From: Sphaerosporella brunnea
Taxonomy: Eukaryota; Ascomycota; Pezizomycetes; Pezizales; Pyronemataceae
Direction of reading: 5' to 3'
NCBI GenBank assembly: GCA_008704415.1
Contig: VXIS01000016.1
Coordinates: 1-64,000, forward strand
Length of the DNA: 64,000 nucleotides
A program made the position numbers and the translations under genes. Below are positions 9,839 through 22,991 of the stretch, one piece after another; within the stretch, counting starts at the first letter, position 1, and each line of letters opens with the position of its first letter. The notes beneath the pieces are model-generated. The model worked only from the letters and a program-made list of their open reading frames with translations. It was not told the DNA's origin and searched no databases.

Positions 9839-12800
9839 TCAACCCAACGGTGGAGGGGCAGCCATAACTCCCTTGCCAAAGAAATCGCTGATAACTGCAA
9901 ACTTATCCTTTCCATCTGCGAGCGTGGTTTTGAATAAATCATGCTTCTCAGCCACTTCTTCCTGGCCTCGCTTGAGCGTTCTAATGGTTTGGTTGGTAGG
10001 AGCGCAGGTTATGCACTCAAGGCTCTCGCCGTCGACCGCGTTGAGACATCGCTGGTGGAAGGAGTGTTTACACAAGAAATGCACCGTGGGAAGATCCAGA
10101 GGCAGACCGCAGGCCTGACAGCGCTGGGCTTGGAAAACAGTAGGCTTTGAACCTAACTCTGCGATGTCCGCCGACTTCTTGGTGGTTTCTTGCCGATAGG
10201 TGTCAATCATTTTGCGATTCTTCCGAGTGCGTTAGCGTGATCAACGGCCAATAGTGACAGACAGTTCAACTTACGTTCTGAATCTCCCTCCTCTCGCGGT
10301 CGATGGTATCGCCTAAATATCGTTTGACCATACCGACTGTGGCCACACCGTTGCTGCTGAGGGTCTGGACGACTTGCAGCGGTTTCATCAAGCCCTGTTC
10401 ATCGATAACCTTGAGCACTCTACCCAGCTCTTCCTCGCCGACCTCACGAAGGACTTTCGGCGAGCTTGTGAAGTAAGAGAGCGCTGCGGGATATAGCTCC
10501 GGCTCCTCAGATCCATACTTCTTGAGTGCTCTCACGGCCCCAGCGGTATCACCGGCGGAACAACAAGAGCGGAATATATCAAATCTCAAGCCTTGCTTTT
10601 CCCTCACAAGGGTGGTGCCATCTTTGAAGTCGGCAAGATGAGAGAGTAGCAACACGTTGGATGTATCCACCAGTGCCTGAGATGTTAGATTTCATTCACA
10701 GCCGATGTCTCGTGGGGCGTTACCTCTTTGCTCTCAATAATCTTCTTTGCCTTGGCCTCCCATTTTCGCTTCTCGTCTTTGTTCTTCGTGGCATTCGCTC
10801 TCTGGAGGTAAATCTCGAACAGAGTGGTGTATATATCGATTCTGTCGTTTTCATTGAGTTTACCGGTGCTTTCGCCGTCCTGAAGAATCCTCTCGAGGAA
10901 ATCAACAAACTCCACTGGATGGTCCACAAAGGAGGAGAAGGCGGTTCGTGGCTTTGGTATTTGATATTGCTTTGGTAGGTCGAGCGGTTTCGTGCCAGTT
11001 TCACCAGGAGAAGGAGTCTGAGCGGTCCCTTTGGCCGGAGATGCGCCTGCTTGTGTCGGCGTGTTTGTTTGGGATACACCGGGCATATATGGCAGCTGCT
11101 GTAGCAACGAGGAATTCAAGTAAGACTGAAATCCACCGTCCTGCTGTTTCGCCTGTGGCGCAGCGGTCCCCTGTGTTTCCTTCTTTCGCGGGATGTATCG
11201 GCCTGTATAATACTCCACCAAAGCATCGGTTGTTGATTGCGGGGCCTTCTGAAGAAACACCCTGGCGTACTTCATCAAGTTGGGATAGGCAACTTCCGGC
11301 TCGAGTCTCTGGATGTAGTCCAAAGTATCATTGATGTTACCCAGATTTTCGACCATGATACTGACCACTATATCGTGTTCTTGCTGTTTCTCTGCTAGAT
11401 ATACCGCTTGTTCATAGTAACCGGCTTGCCGACACATTCCAATCGCAGTATCCACGTCAAATTTCAGTCCCTCCTCGGGATTATGCTTTATGAATGCCTC
11501 TAGCTTGTCGATATCTTTGAGCTTTGCATAACAGTTGAGTAACAAAGTGGTATGGTCGGATGTAGCGGCATCGTGCTTATGAAGCTCTTCGAGATATTCG
11601 ATAAGGTTGTGGATACGCTGAGTGTCCAAGAACTTTCGGATCACAGTGCTAACACCCTCCTCATTCGCCGGACCAAGGGCTTTGATATACCACTGCATCG
11701 AGCCATCAAAATCTCCTTTGCCGTAAAGATAATCCGCATATCGCCGATAGATCCCGCGCAGCTTCGACTCGGGGACGCCAGCCTTTTGCGCAAGATTGAT
11801 GGCAAGAACGTACAAATTCCTGGCGTAAAGAATATCGAGCTTCTCCTGGAGACTGACTTCATGATAACGATACAGCTTTCCGTCCAGGGTGAGAACAAAA
11901 AAATCGCCCCAAGAAATGAACGTTTCCTTGACGCCGGAAATCAATCTCTCAGAATGGGCGATAAATTTGAGCTCTGTATCCACTAGTGTGAACTTTGTGG
12001 TATCAAATAGATCATCCGAGCCCACGCCCGTTGAGGTTTGTCCAACAAACCTCTTCAGCGTTGCAGAAACGCCATGTCCTCTGTGAGTCGCGACAGCAGT
12101 CGATGGACGGGAAGCGGGGGGCGAGATGAGGGCTATATAGTTCTTGAACACCTGTATTGATTGTTTCGGTCCTTCATACGAGTAGCAGGCCCCTCGGCCA
12201 TTGGGCCCATAGAAGTAGAGGGCATCGTCTCTCGCCACAACGATCTCTCCGCCATCACGAAGCCCTCGCTCATCAGACGTGAAGTCAACGGCCGGAGTCA
12301 TACACCCAACTCCACATCCTTGCGATTCCAGAACTCTTGGCTGGCCAACTGCTTTGCCATGAGTCTGTAATGTGAGCACTCTGGCTGTAGTCGACACGTA
12401 GAGTGTTTCGCCACCATCATTTCCGGGAATGGGAGGAGCATGCCGCTGCCCTCTGCCGGAATCACTCGGCGGAGAGAAGCAAAGATTTGTGATCGGTTCC
12501 TCAGACTCGAAAATAATTCTTTGTCTCGTTCCACGGTCGTGGATCAGGTCTCCTTTAATCAGCGTGATGCTTCCGTTCGCAAAGCCGACAGCCAGCAGTG
12601 ACAACGAAGGGGTAGCCGCGAAAGCCGTCGCCTATCACGTGTCAACACCAACCCCAAGTGCGAATACCAGGGAGGCAAAAAACACACAGGATATTGTTTC
12701 CTCCCATTGTTGACAGTTAAAGAGCTCAGACACTTCGGATCGCCCGTCTTCTTCTCCACTTTGTCAAGTGCCCACACCTTCAGCACCGGCTCCGAGCTCA

Positions 12801-13209
12801 AGTCCTCGCTGATCGTAACCAACAGACTGCTACCCTCTATCTGCTTGAGATGTGTGATAGCTCCCGTACCCTGCGTGAACCCCCCTTCCGCAGTCGAAAA
12901 CGTGCGCGCGATCTTGAATGCCGAGCTGACGACCTGTACTCTTCCGTCGGACGTTCCGAGGAACAGATTGTCGGAGCCGGCAGTCAAAGCGGTGATGTCA
13001 GCACCCTATGGTACCAGTCAATGGCAGAGTCTCGAGTGACGCGCGGAGGAGCTCGTACCTGGAACGGCGGAGGAGCATTCTCCGGTTCGTCAGCTGGCCG
13101 GACGGGAGTTACGGTGAAGAAGTTGAACGATTTCCACTATAGCCGCGTTCTATCAGCTCGGGGTCTCAGCAGGAATAAATCAGGTATTCTTTACTGAAGT
13201 CAGCGCCAT
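9839..13209 (-). CDS. VPS11: Vps11, core subunit of HOPS/CORVET tethering complexes
   Basis: Predicted 1033-residue protein from six exons: 13195-13209 (MALTS), 13059-13136, 12688-13005, 10724-12631, 10275-10676 and 9839-10219. The N-terminal half is a beta-propeller (for example LLAVGFANGSITLIKGDLIHDRG). The middle is an alpha-solenoid of clathrin-heavy-chain type. The C-terminus has a RING finger starting CQACGLPLD, with CKHSFHQRCL and CITC. Vps11 joins Vps18, Vps16 and Vps33 at the vacuole or endosome and drives membrane tethering and fusion. The tiny five-codon first exon fits fungal orthologues. This copy reads without interruption. The partner at 48028-51397 has a one-base deletion. Confidence 0.95.
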
Positions 13210-13567
13210 GAGGAATTTGCATGTGTCGTCAAGCTTCCTTGTGGGTTGGGAGTTCGGCTCGCAAGCTCATGGTGTACTGCGGCTCCGGTGGTCAAGGGTT
13301 TTTGAATTGTTACACAACTTTCCCCCACATCCACATGGCTGTGGAAGGTCGAACTTTACATAAATGGAACCTCCAAGCCACCCCAGGACTCAAATACAAG
13401 GATTTGTGCGAGTGAGGAACAAGATGATTTACATGGTTGCAGGTAGCAAATACACCACACCTCCCGACCCAGCCAGCTCTATTCATTTTTGCTTCTCACC
13501 GGCACCTACTGCCACAGCACGGTATTCAATCCCAATAGTCTAACAATCCCCATTAACCACAACCTAC
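13210..13567. other. Intergenic between VPS11 and QCR2
   Basis: 358 bp between the VPS11 start and the QCR2 stop, both on the minus strand. It contains a short C/A-rich stretch and the probable VPS11 promoter. No gene or RNA was recognised. Confidence 0.6.
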
Positions 13568-15090
13568 TTACGCCTTCAATCCAATGTCCGAGGCGAACGG
13601 CAAGTTATGCAGATCACCGACGGCAGTGAAAGTGGCCCTGCTATCAAGGAGTGCCTTCGCCGCCTGCATTTGATTGTTAGCATCTTAGACCATGCAAGGG
13701 AAGCAATCTGAGCTCACCTGCTGGACCGCGCTGACGGTCACACCCTCCAAAGCCTTGACAACTTCGACGACCTGGGGCGCCTTGCCGGAGGCAATCACGC
13801 TCTGGCCAACGAGCTCCAGACCGTGGGAACGGTCCTCCGCACCAGACAAAACATCGAACTTAGCCTGGGCAATGGCCTTCCTCATATCCTCCGCCTTGAC
13901 GGTAGTAAGGCTGTTGATGCCCTTGACAACCTCCTCACCTGCCTTTTGGAGGGACTCGTGGGGGCCAGTGATGGTGACAGAAAGCAGACCAGCGTCGGAG
14001 TACGCGACGTGCTGGGCAACCGCCTTGACATCGGTCATCTGGTTGACAGCCTGGGACAGAATGCTGGTTCCGGCATTCCACTTGGTGCCGGACTGACCAC
14101 CAAGGAGGTAGGACAAGACAATGTACTCGGCCTTGAAGGACGGGCCGCCCTGGGAGCCAGGGAAGGCAATGACGAGGGAATCGCCGCGGGCGCCGTAGAT
14201 GCGGTTCTCACCACCGAAGTACTTGGTTGCCGGCGAAGAGATTCCGTTGCCCTGGGGAACATCGGCGAAGAACTGGCTGGTCCATTTTCTCCAGCTCGGC
14301 CTGGGGGGCACCCGAGGCGACAACAGCAATGTTACCCTTCTGGTAAACCTGTTTGGCGTACGAAGGGATCAGATGAGCCGTGGGAACTTGGGGCTCATCG
14401 AGAGCTTGTGTCCACCGAGGCCTGTGTGGAAGGCAACGTTGTGGGCGTGCTCGTAAGCAATAGCGGCGGGGTCGCGCGAGTAGACGGCCAGCTCCTCAGC
14501 CAAGGCGGGGGCAATCTCCTCATTGAACTCGTAGGCTTGAAGACGTCAGAAGCGATCGACATGGCAAGAGCGACACCCTTACGCAAGAATTTAGTCTTGC
14601 TCAAGACCTCGCCGAGAGCTTCAACAAAGTATGGGAGGTCGTTGCGAAGGAACTTGGCCTTCAGAACAATGTTCTCTCGGGAGAGGTAGGAGGACAAAGA
14701 TCCACCGAGCAATTCGGCCTCTCGCTGCAAGCGCAGCGCAGAGCGCTTGGTGGTGTTCTGCAATCACCCAAAATCCCAATCAGCACCAAACATGCTTTCC
14801 AGGTCAATCCCCCGCCATCCGAGGTCGGCAGTCGGTACCTTGAAAGCGTAGCCGGCCAATCCCTGGGCAACACCGGGAGCGGGCTGGTATCTGCTTCCTC
14901 CCCGCACAACCACAGCCAGAGAAGTAGTAGGTCCGTTGTCGTCCCGGGAAGCGACCTTGACGCCCGATGCATCGCCGACGAAGTAGTGGAAAGGATTTAT
15001 GGCCGCGGCAGCCATCCCACGGCGGGCGGAAGGAGTAGCCTTGGCGCAGCATTGATGGAGGCCTCGAGCGAGAGACGATCGGGCGAACAT
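13568..15090 (-). CDS. QCR2: Cytochrome bc1 complex core subunit 2, locally frameshifted copy
   Basis: Four exons give a protein of about 446 residues beginning [15 protein letters not shown], a mitochondrial targeting peptide. The body follows the M16 peptidase-like core-2 fold ([58 protein letters not shown]). Core subunit 2 supports assembly of respiratory complex III in the inner membrane and has no zinc-binding HxxEH motif, as expected. Compared with the right copy this one lacks one base in the G run at 14382-14384 and has one extra in the T run at 14285-14288. About 32 residues between them are therefore out of frame. These paired homopolymer errors look technical, since the gene is normally needed for respiration. 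Confidence 0.9.
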
Positions 15091-15598
15091 GTCGAGCTAT
15101 ATGGAGGGGAGAGGCTGGAGGGGGTGTGGGGTTGGGGGTGGTTTGGTGGGTTGGTGAACCGGCAACTCAGAATTGGTGTTGACGGAGAAAAGCGGGAATG
15201 CCGTTATTCGACAAATACGGATCCATGATTGGTCGGGGGCCGGGATTGGAACATTCTGAGGGGTGCGATGGGCACGGGTAGCGGGAGGCACGGTCACGTG
15301 CCCCGGCGCTTTTTTGCGGGGCTGCGAATTGTGTGTGTGGTGAAGCGGGCGGCGCGTGCAAAACAACAGCCCGGCAGACTCACACCCTGTCAGTCAGAGA
15401 GAAAGTTCATTTTCGAAAGTGAACGTCCAAATTGCAGCACAACACTCTAAAAAGAGTCACTCCCGACGACCTTCTTCCTCATCGCGATATCGATCTGCAC
15501 GCATATAGAACAACCACGGCCGTGCATGAACGAGTGCAGACACGTTCCAATCCGATAGCAGCAGCACGCACATATTCTTGTGGTGATCAGGTTATGTG
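15091..15598. other. Divergent promoter region of QCR2 and RPC82
   Basis: 508 bp between two genes transcribed away from each other. It contains a CACGTG E-box-like site near 15295 and pyrimidine/purine-skewed stretches. Two one-base differences from the right copy fall in this interval. No gene of its own. Confidence 0.6.
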
Positions 15599-17828
15599 AT
15601 GTCGCAGGTACATTACGCCCCGTCGTTGTGGTTTTTCGTCTGATGAGAACCATCGCAATTGCAGGTCAAGAGGGAGCGCTGTGTTGACTCGATGTTTTTA
15701 TAGGCATCGGCAGCAGAGTTATGCACCCTCCTGGTGCGCGACATCTACGGGGAGGTCTCATCAGTTAGTCGCCCCATCCACAGATTCTTTGCTTGCACTC
15801 ATGCGGGAATTGACGCGGCAGCATAGAAAGTCACTAGCATCCTCCTCGAACGAGGACGCCTACCTCTCGGGCAAATATGCCAACACACCCAACTACCATC
15901 GAAAACGGTGAAGCAAACCCTTGTGGTTTTGATCCAACAGCACCTGGTGGTTCACTTCACTCACATCGAAGGCGGGAGCCCCGTCACATACTACGAATGC
16001 AACTGGGCCCAAGCCTATGAACTGTTACATGCTGGGCGGATCATTCGCGTTACCGAGGAGAGGTTCGGCAGCGATGGCGCTCTCATTGCGAGCAATATGT
16101 TGCAACTTGGTCATGCACGGGTCAGCGACTTCCTGGCGGCATACGGCATATCCACCAAGAAAGCCAGAAAAGCGCGAGATGCGGAATCAACCGCCGCCAT
16201 TGAGGCTGACGCTCCTATAACGTCCGTGGAGACGCTGAAGGAAGTCATGATGAACATGCTCAAGGAGCGGTTCCTGGTTGAGGTCAAACAGCACCACATG
16301 CAATCGAAAACCGACGTGGAGAACAATGTGCGCGCTGAGCTCGTGCAGAAACTACGCAAGAACCATACTAGTGAATTGAAGCTTATGAAGGAGGTCAACA
16401 GCCTAGTCAAGGCCAAGTTAAAGGAAATGGAGATTGGTGACGTGTCGGAGAAATCGGGGTTAAAGAGAAAGGCCGCATCGGCTGGTGGAAGGGCAAAGAA
16501 ACGAAAGAAGGTTTCGATATACGACGAGGAAGAAGAGGAACTTGACTGGGAGATTGACGTAAGTTCATTATCTGTTTTCAATATTGGGCTTGTCGGCTAA
16601 AAAGTTGATAGGAGAATCTTGTTCTTCGGATCAATCACGAGAAATTTCGTGTCATCTTCCGAAACCAGGAGCTAGTTTCGTTGGCCGAACAGCGCCTGGG
16701 GAAGGCTACTGCACAGGTGTATGGAGAATTTCTGAAACGAATCGAGCCCAAGATCTTCCGCTGCCGCGACAATGTTGGGGAAGAGGAGGAAACCGACGAC
16801 GATGACAAGCCTCAGAAGAGTAAGTTGTCACGCATTCTTCAATATGGAATATTTTTACTGACGATGCCTTAGCAATCAAACTGAGTTGTCTCGAACTGTC
16901 GCGCAACTTCAACAGAGACATCAACCTCGAGGGTTCCATAGCTCTGCCTCCAAAGGAGGTCAAGGCCAAAGCTAGAAAACGCTCATATGAGGACTCCGAC
17001 GATGACATGACCATCCGAAACGGCAGCAGCAAGCCAAATGGGAAGAGCCGCCATGGCTCAAACGAGTCGGATGGGGAATCTGAAGAAGAGGACGAGTGGG
17101 CCGAAGAGGACGGAGACATGGATCCTGACGCTGCAGAGAAGAGGAAACGCATGACTTTGATCAAGCAGCATCTGATGTTGTTGGCGGAAGATTCATACCG
17201 TTTTCTCACCAATGAGGGCAACAGAGGCATGGGCGAGTGGAGTGTAAACTACAAGGAGCTTGGAAAGACGATGCGTAACCTAGAATTGGAGAAAATCGTC
17301 GAGGAACGGTTCGAGAGCACCGGGACACGACTGCTCCGAATTATCAAGGATAAGGGTAAACTGGACGAGAAACAGGTAAATTTCGTTTTCTGCTCGTTTG
17401 ACAGAGCGCCTCGCTGACTTTAGAAGATCGCCAATATTGCGCTTCTTAAGCAGAATCAGATACGTGCAGTTCTCTCCGGACTGCACGAATGCGGTCACAT
17501 CGAGCTTCAAGAAGTCCCTAAGGCGTTACCTCCTCAGGCAACCAGGTGTTACTTCTTGTGGTTCTTCGACGAGCAGCGTGCCAATTCTCTGTTGCTCTCA
17601 GATGTCTACAAGGCCATGAGCCGGAACATCCAGCGTGCGATGGTCGAGAAAGAAAAGCGCAAGCATCTCATCGAGAAAAGTGAACGTTCCGATGTCAAGG
17701 CGAACTACGAGGAGTACATGACCAAGAACGAGAAGAGGGAATTGGAGATATGGAGGTCGAGAGAGGAGCGCCTGTTGGCGCAGTTGATGAGGTTGGATCG
17801 CATTGTCATGATCCTGAGGGATTATTGA
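15599..17828 (+). CDS. RPC82: RNA polymerase III subunit RPC3 (Rpc82)
   Basis: Predicted 638-residue protein from six exons: 15599-15607 (MSQ), 15704-15763, 15827-16558, 16612-16819, 16873-17375 and 17424-17828. The N-terminal winged-helix region reads ASAAELCTLLVRDIYGEVSS, then KVTSILLERGRLPLGQICQHT and KQTLVVLIQQHLVVHFT. These are the tandem extended winged helices of the C82/RPC62 subunit. Acidic and Lys-rich linkers occur near residues 250 and 400. A C-terminal coiled coil ends LMRLDRIVMILRDY. The protein forms the C82-C34-C31 subcomplex used in Pol III initiation at tRNA and 5S genes. The nine-base first exon was chosen because it gives the only start that joins in frame. Intact here, frameshifted twice in the right copy. 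Confidence 0.93.
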
Positions 17829-18372
17829 GGCATTTAATGGTGTTCAAAGGCTTCGCATTGATCGATTTTCAGGGGTGTCATGTTTTCCTAGCTTCAGGCG
17901 TCTGGGTTATGTGTTGTCTTTTTGAAGTCATCAATGGGGTGTTGATAACGCCACTGGGATTAGATAATACATAGAAGCTTGCAAATTTAGTGTGGCTTAT
18001 GAAACCTAAAATCAAATAAGTGTGGCGTGAACCCACCCTTGCCCCAATGAACGGTCTTGTCCTTCTTTACGCGACCGAACGCGACTTCATTCCTTTCTTC
18101 TACTTCTCCTCACCATTCTCAACCCGTGCAACTTCCTTCCAAAAGCCTTCTCACAAGTCCTGACGACCGTTTGCCATAGCTGGGATCCCTTCTCGCGAAA
18201 GTAATAAAGGACTTACACTCGGAAGTGCCACCTTACAGAACATCACGTCGCGTCAAACTTCCAGCTTTCTCTCCTACATTCACGACAATCTCTTCCACAA
18301 CCTTCTCTCGATTACGATTGGGCCGCCAGAGCATCTCTAGAGGAGCATCACAGACGAACATAAGCAGCAATC
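17829..18372. other. Intergenic, SPT16 promoter
   Basis: 544 bp between RPC82 and SPT16 on the same strand. The last 300 bp are C+T-rich on the coding strand, as in many fungal leaders. No gene or RNA was recognised. Confidence 0.6.
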
Positions 18373-21300
18373 ATGGGTGACGAGGTCAAGATCGACAAAC
18401 AGCTATTCCACACTCGCCTCGGGCAGCTCGTGTCGTCATGGAAGGATCCCAAGAAGAACGAGGCATATTCCGGCGTCGGTTCCATCGTTGTAGTAATGGG
18501 AAAAACAGCCGAGGGTCCATACTCAAAGTCGTTGTCGCTGCATGTAGGTTCTTTCTCTGTGGTCATCACTATTGGATCGTTTGGGGCTCACGAAACCTGG
18601 CGCAGTTCTGGTTGCTTGGATACGAGTTTCCCGCGACGTTGTTCCTGATCACACCAGAGAAGTTCTACGTGGTGACAACGGCAAAAAAGGGTATGTAACT
18701 TAGATCTGTTGCCCTTTGTCAGCGAGTGGGCGCTGATTTGTGTTGCCCGTAGCAAAACATCTCGAAGCATTGCAGGGTGGCAAAATCCCCGTAGAGTTTC
18801 TTATTAGGGGTAAGGACGAGGCAGAGAACAAGAAGCAGTTTCAGCAAATCTGCGATGCCATCAAGAAGTCGGGCAACAAAGTCGGCGTTCTCACGAAGGA
18901 CCAGGCCCAAGGACCGTTCGCAAAGGCGTGGCGAGAAGTCTACTCTCCCGATGCCCTCGGTCTCGAGGAAGTTGATGTTTCGTCCACGTTTTCGCAAGCT
19001 ATGGCAGTCAAGGACGAGGCAGAGCTCAAGACCATGCGTGCTTGCTCGCGAGCATTGGTCGGGCTCATGAAGGACCACTTCATCGATGAGATGTCAAAGA
19101 TTATCGATGAGGAGAAGAAGGTCACACATTCGGCACTTTCGCAGAGGATTGAGGCCAAGATCGATGACGAAAAATTCTTCAAGCAGAAGGCTTTGAAGCT
19201 TGGAGATGATTTCGACGTCACCCAGTTGGACTGGACCGTCGGCCCTGTTGTTCAGAGTGGAGGCAAATATGATTTGAAGACGAGCGCCCAGTCAGACGAC
19301 AGTCCACTTCATGCGGGTATCATTTTGGCATCGATGGGACTGCGATACAAGTCGTACTCCGCTCAGATCGCGAGAACTTATTTGATAGACCCATCTAAGG
19401 TATGGCTTTGCATTCAGGTTGCATTCAACTGATCTAATTAGTAAACTAGGCTCAAGAGAAGTACTACGGATTCTTGACAGATCTTCAGTGGCGAATCCTT
19501 ACGGAGATTCGTGACGGTGCAATCTGTAAAGACATCTACAACAAAGCTGTCTCCATTGTCAAGGCTAAGCACCCTGAACTCGAAAAGCACTTTATGAAGA
19601 CCATTGGGTATGGTATCGGAATTGAGGCTCGCGACGCCAACCTAGCGATCAACGCGAAGAGCACCCGCGTTCTGAAGGATGGGATGACCATTTGCGTGAC
19701 TGTCGGACTCAGCGACCTTGAAAACCCCAAGCCGCAAGATGCAAAGAGCAAGAACTACAGCCTGTTGTTGACGGACACTGTAAGGGTCACCACGGGCGAT
19801 CCGCTTGTTTTCACTGGCGGCTGCCCCAAAGATCTCAAGGAGGCTGCTTTCTACTTCAAGGACGAAGAGCCGGAAGTGAAGGTTAAGCCTGAGACCAAGC
19901 AGGTTCGAGCTGCTGCTCCCAAGAGCACTGCGGTCATCATGAAGTCCAAGCTGCGTGGTGAGCGTAAGGAGGTGGACGACGGCGCTGAGCAGAGGCGCAA
20001 AGAGCACCAGAAGGAACTGCAGGCCCAAATGCAGACTCGCGGTCTTGAGAGGTTTTCAGAGGGCGGTGCCGTTGGAGATGGCAAGAGCAAGCGCCAAATC
20101 AAGAAGTTTGAGTCTTACAAGAGGGAGAACCAGCTTCCTCTTGCCGTCTCTGATCTCAAGATTGTGGTTGATGCTAAAAACCAGACTGTCATTGTGCCGA
20201 TCTTTGGTCGTCCAGTGCCTTTCCACATCGCGACGATCAAGAACGCGAGCAAGACGGAGGAAGATGATTTCACCTACCTTCGTATCAACTTGTTGTCACC
20301 TGGTCAGGGTGTCGGCAGAAAGGACGACATGGTACGTTTTTTGTTAACTCCGCACAGAAATATTGCTAATTTTGCAACAGCCCTTCGAAGATCCAAACGC
20401 CCACTTTTTGCGCAGTTTGACCTACCGCAGCACCGACAACGAGCGCATTGCATCGATCTGCGATGCCATCACTGACATGAAGAAGAACGCTACCAAGCGG
20501 GAACAAGAGAAGAAAGAGATGGAAGATGTCGTTACTCAGGACAACCTTCGTGAGATGCGAAACCGTCGTCCTCAGCGACTTTCCGACGTGTTCATTCGAC
20601 CCGGCTTGGACGGAAAGCGTGTGCCCGGCGAGCTCGAGATCCACGAGAACGGTATGCGATACCAGTCACCCAACCGGCCCGATCAGCGCGTCGATGTTCT
20701 GTTCAGCAATGTCAAGCACTTATTCTTCCAGCCTTGCGCTCACGAGCTGATTGTCCTTATCCATGTCCATCTTAAAGATCCCATTATGATTGGCAAGAAG
20801 AAGACCAAGGACGTTCAGTTCTACCGTGAAGCTACCGACATTCAGTTTGATGAAACTGGAAACAGGAAGAGGAAGTACCGGTACGGAGACGAGGAAGAAT
20901 TTGAACAGGAGCAGGAGGAACGCAGGCGGAGGGCAGAGTTGGACAAGGAGTTCAAAGCCTTTGCTGAGAAGATCTCTGAAGCTGCCAAGAAGATCGAGGC
21001 TGGAGTCGATGTCGACGTTCCTTACCGTGAACTGGGCTTTAGTGGTGTCCCGTTCCGCGCGAACGTTCTTTGCTCCCCTACCACTGACGCCCTTGTCTCG
21101 CTCACCGACATGCCCTTCCTGGTTATCACCCTGGATGAAATTGAAATTGCGCATCTGGAGCGTGTCCAGTTCGGTCTCAAGAACTTTGATCTTGTCTTCG
21201 TGTACAAGGAATACACGAGGCCAGTAACTCACATCAACTCCATTCCGATGGAACTTCTTGAGAACGTCAAGGAGTGGCTTGACTCATCCAACATCGCCTA

Positions 21301-21715
21301 CTCGGAAGGACCACTGAACCTGAACTGGCCTACCATCATGAAAACCGTCATTCAGGATCCCAAACAATTCTTCATTGACGGTGGATGGAGCTTCCTTGGA
21401 ACTGACACCGATGAAGAGGATCAAGACGACGAGGAGGAAGAGTCCGAATTCGAGGCTTCCGACTTTGGAGAGGAGAGTGACGGCAGTGCCTCAGATGAGA
21501 GCGACTTCGATGACGATGGCAATGCCAGTGCTGATGAGGGATCCGAGGCGTCTGACGTGGATTCGGGAGGTTAGTATTCCCGCTTTCTCTTCCGATACTC
21601 GAATAATGGCTTACCGGTTGCTTTCACAGAGGACTGGGACGAGATGGAGGAAGAGGCTGAGCGCAAAGACCGTAACGGCGGCGACAAGGCCAAGGCGAAG
21701 CCGCGCAAGCGGTAA
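18373..21715 (+). CDS. SPT16: FACT complex subunit Spt16
   Basis: Predicted 1019-residue protein from six exons: 18373-18543, 18606-18690, 18753-19399, 19450-20331, 20381-21569 and 21630-21715. The length matches yeast Spt16 (about 1035). Order of parts: an N-terminal domain with aminopeptidase-like fold ([16 protein letters not shown] onwards, including [29 protein letters not shown]), a dimerisation region, a middle tandem-PH domain (residues about 640-930), and a very acidic tail with Glu/Asp/Ser runs ending in a basic KAKAKPRKR. Spt16 with Pob3 reorganises nucleosomes during transcription and replication. The metal ligands of true methionine aminopeptidases are not expected here. Identical to 39528-42870. 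Confidence 0.97.
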
Positions 21716-22360
21716 ACCCCTCAAGAAAACAAAAAGTGGGTTCGGTGTAAGGATGGGTGTGTATGATATGATCTGGCTTTTTTGTGTTAGGAGCCATTTG
21801 TTTCCTTTGTTCTGTTTTTGTCTCGTGTTTGGTGGGCACTGCTTGCAATTGCAGAGATTTGAGGGAAGAAGGGTTTTATGATAATGGAATCGATTCAATC
21901 GAATCGACGCGCACTTCTGCCGTGATTAATGTGCAGGAATGAACTGTGATGCAGCTAAACTCAATTGCGAGAGACTCAAAGACACCCCAGAGCTGTTGGG
22001 CGAGGAGATTATGCCAACAAGACACCTCTACGCGTAACCAACTCTATGCATGGGCAGGCATAGAGTGAGGGGAACTCGCGGCTTCGAATCAATCACAAGA
22101 CGACTTTGCGGCTCACACAAGGTTGACGCCCTATCTGATTAGATATCCGTTTGCGCCTCCCCGTCGTTGCCCTTAAAAGCCTACCCCCTGCTGCCCAAAG
22201 CGAAACCCAAGCTCCACATCACCTCTCCCCCCTTCTTCTTACCACTACCACCACCACCACCACCGACTTATACCACAAACCAAACCACATCGCATACACA
22301 TCCTCAAACGAAGAAACCACAACTCGCTCTCCCAAGTTCAACCCCAGCAAGACCCAGTTT
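21716..22360. other. Intergenic, eIF1 promoter
   Basis: 645 bp. It includes a 9-bp inverted repeat at 22041-22049 and 22058-22066 (ACTCTATGC around an 8-base loop) and a C/A-rich leader with an ACC repeat just upstream of the eIF1 gene. No further gene was seen. Confidence 0.6.
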
Positions 22361-22991
22361 ATGTCCATCGAAAATCTCAAGGTTAATGGTATGTGTCATC
22401 TCGCGGCCCCCTCGCGCGCCGCCCGCGCGATCACTCGTCGTATGGGAGTTAAGAGTCCTTCTTGCTCCCGTTACCGCTCGTCTGCGAACGAGCTGCTGGG
22501 GTTGGATCGTCGCGTGCTCCTATATTCACCGCTAACTTTACATCGCTTAGATCCTTTCGCCGACGACGTTGGTGATACCCAGCCCAAGAATTACGTCCAC
22601 ATTCGTATTCAGCGTAAGTTCGCTTGTGCGATGGAGAAAAGAAAGAACGTGTTTAGTGGCTGACGTAGGTCCACCACAGAGCGCAACGGTCGCAAGACCT
22701 TGACGACTGTTCAAGGCCTCTCGAAAGAGTACTCCCCCAAGGCTCTTCTCAAGGCTTTCAAGAAAGAATACGGTATGCGTCCCTTCCACCGTTGCATATT
22801 TTGAACGAGGCGCTGACCTTTGGAACACAGCCTGCAATGGCACCATCATCCAGGACCCTGACATGGGCGAGGTGATTCAGCTTCAGGGAGATCATCGCAC
22901 CAAAGTGATGGACTTTCTTACCGACAAGGATAAGTCCAAGATGGGCAAATACGCTCTCCAGAAGGATCACATCAAGATCCACGGATTCTAA
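22361..22991 (+). CDS. SUI1: Translation initiation factor eIF1 (SUI1)
   Basis: Predicted 114-residue protein from four exons: 22361-22388, 22551-22613, 22680-22772 and 22831-22991. The SUI1 fold is clear: IRIQQRNGRKTLTTVQGL, KALLKAFKKEYACNGTI, and MGEVIQLQGDHRTKVMDFL. eIF1 binds the 40S subunit near the P site and enforces AUG selection during scanning. The length equals that of other eIF1 proteins. The start codon is placed by the short N-terminus MSIENLKVN, typical of fungi. The first intron is unusually long for this window (162 bp) and GC-rich. Identical to 38252-38882. Confidence 0.97.

Noticed and set aside
13823..14689. Long plus-strand frame opposite QCR2 (288 codons)
   Set aside because: Antisense shadow of a conserved gene with strong codon bias. 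No family resemblance.
20720..21232. Minus-strand frame of 170 codons inside SPT16
   Set aside because: Shadow of the conserved Spt16 middle domain, with the same frame open only because of codon bias.
22020..22100. Possible tRNA or small structured RNA near the 9-bp inverted repeat
   Set aside because: A TTCGAATC-like box is present, but no acceptor stem, D-arm or anticodon arm can be drawn.
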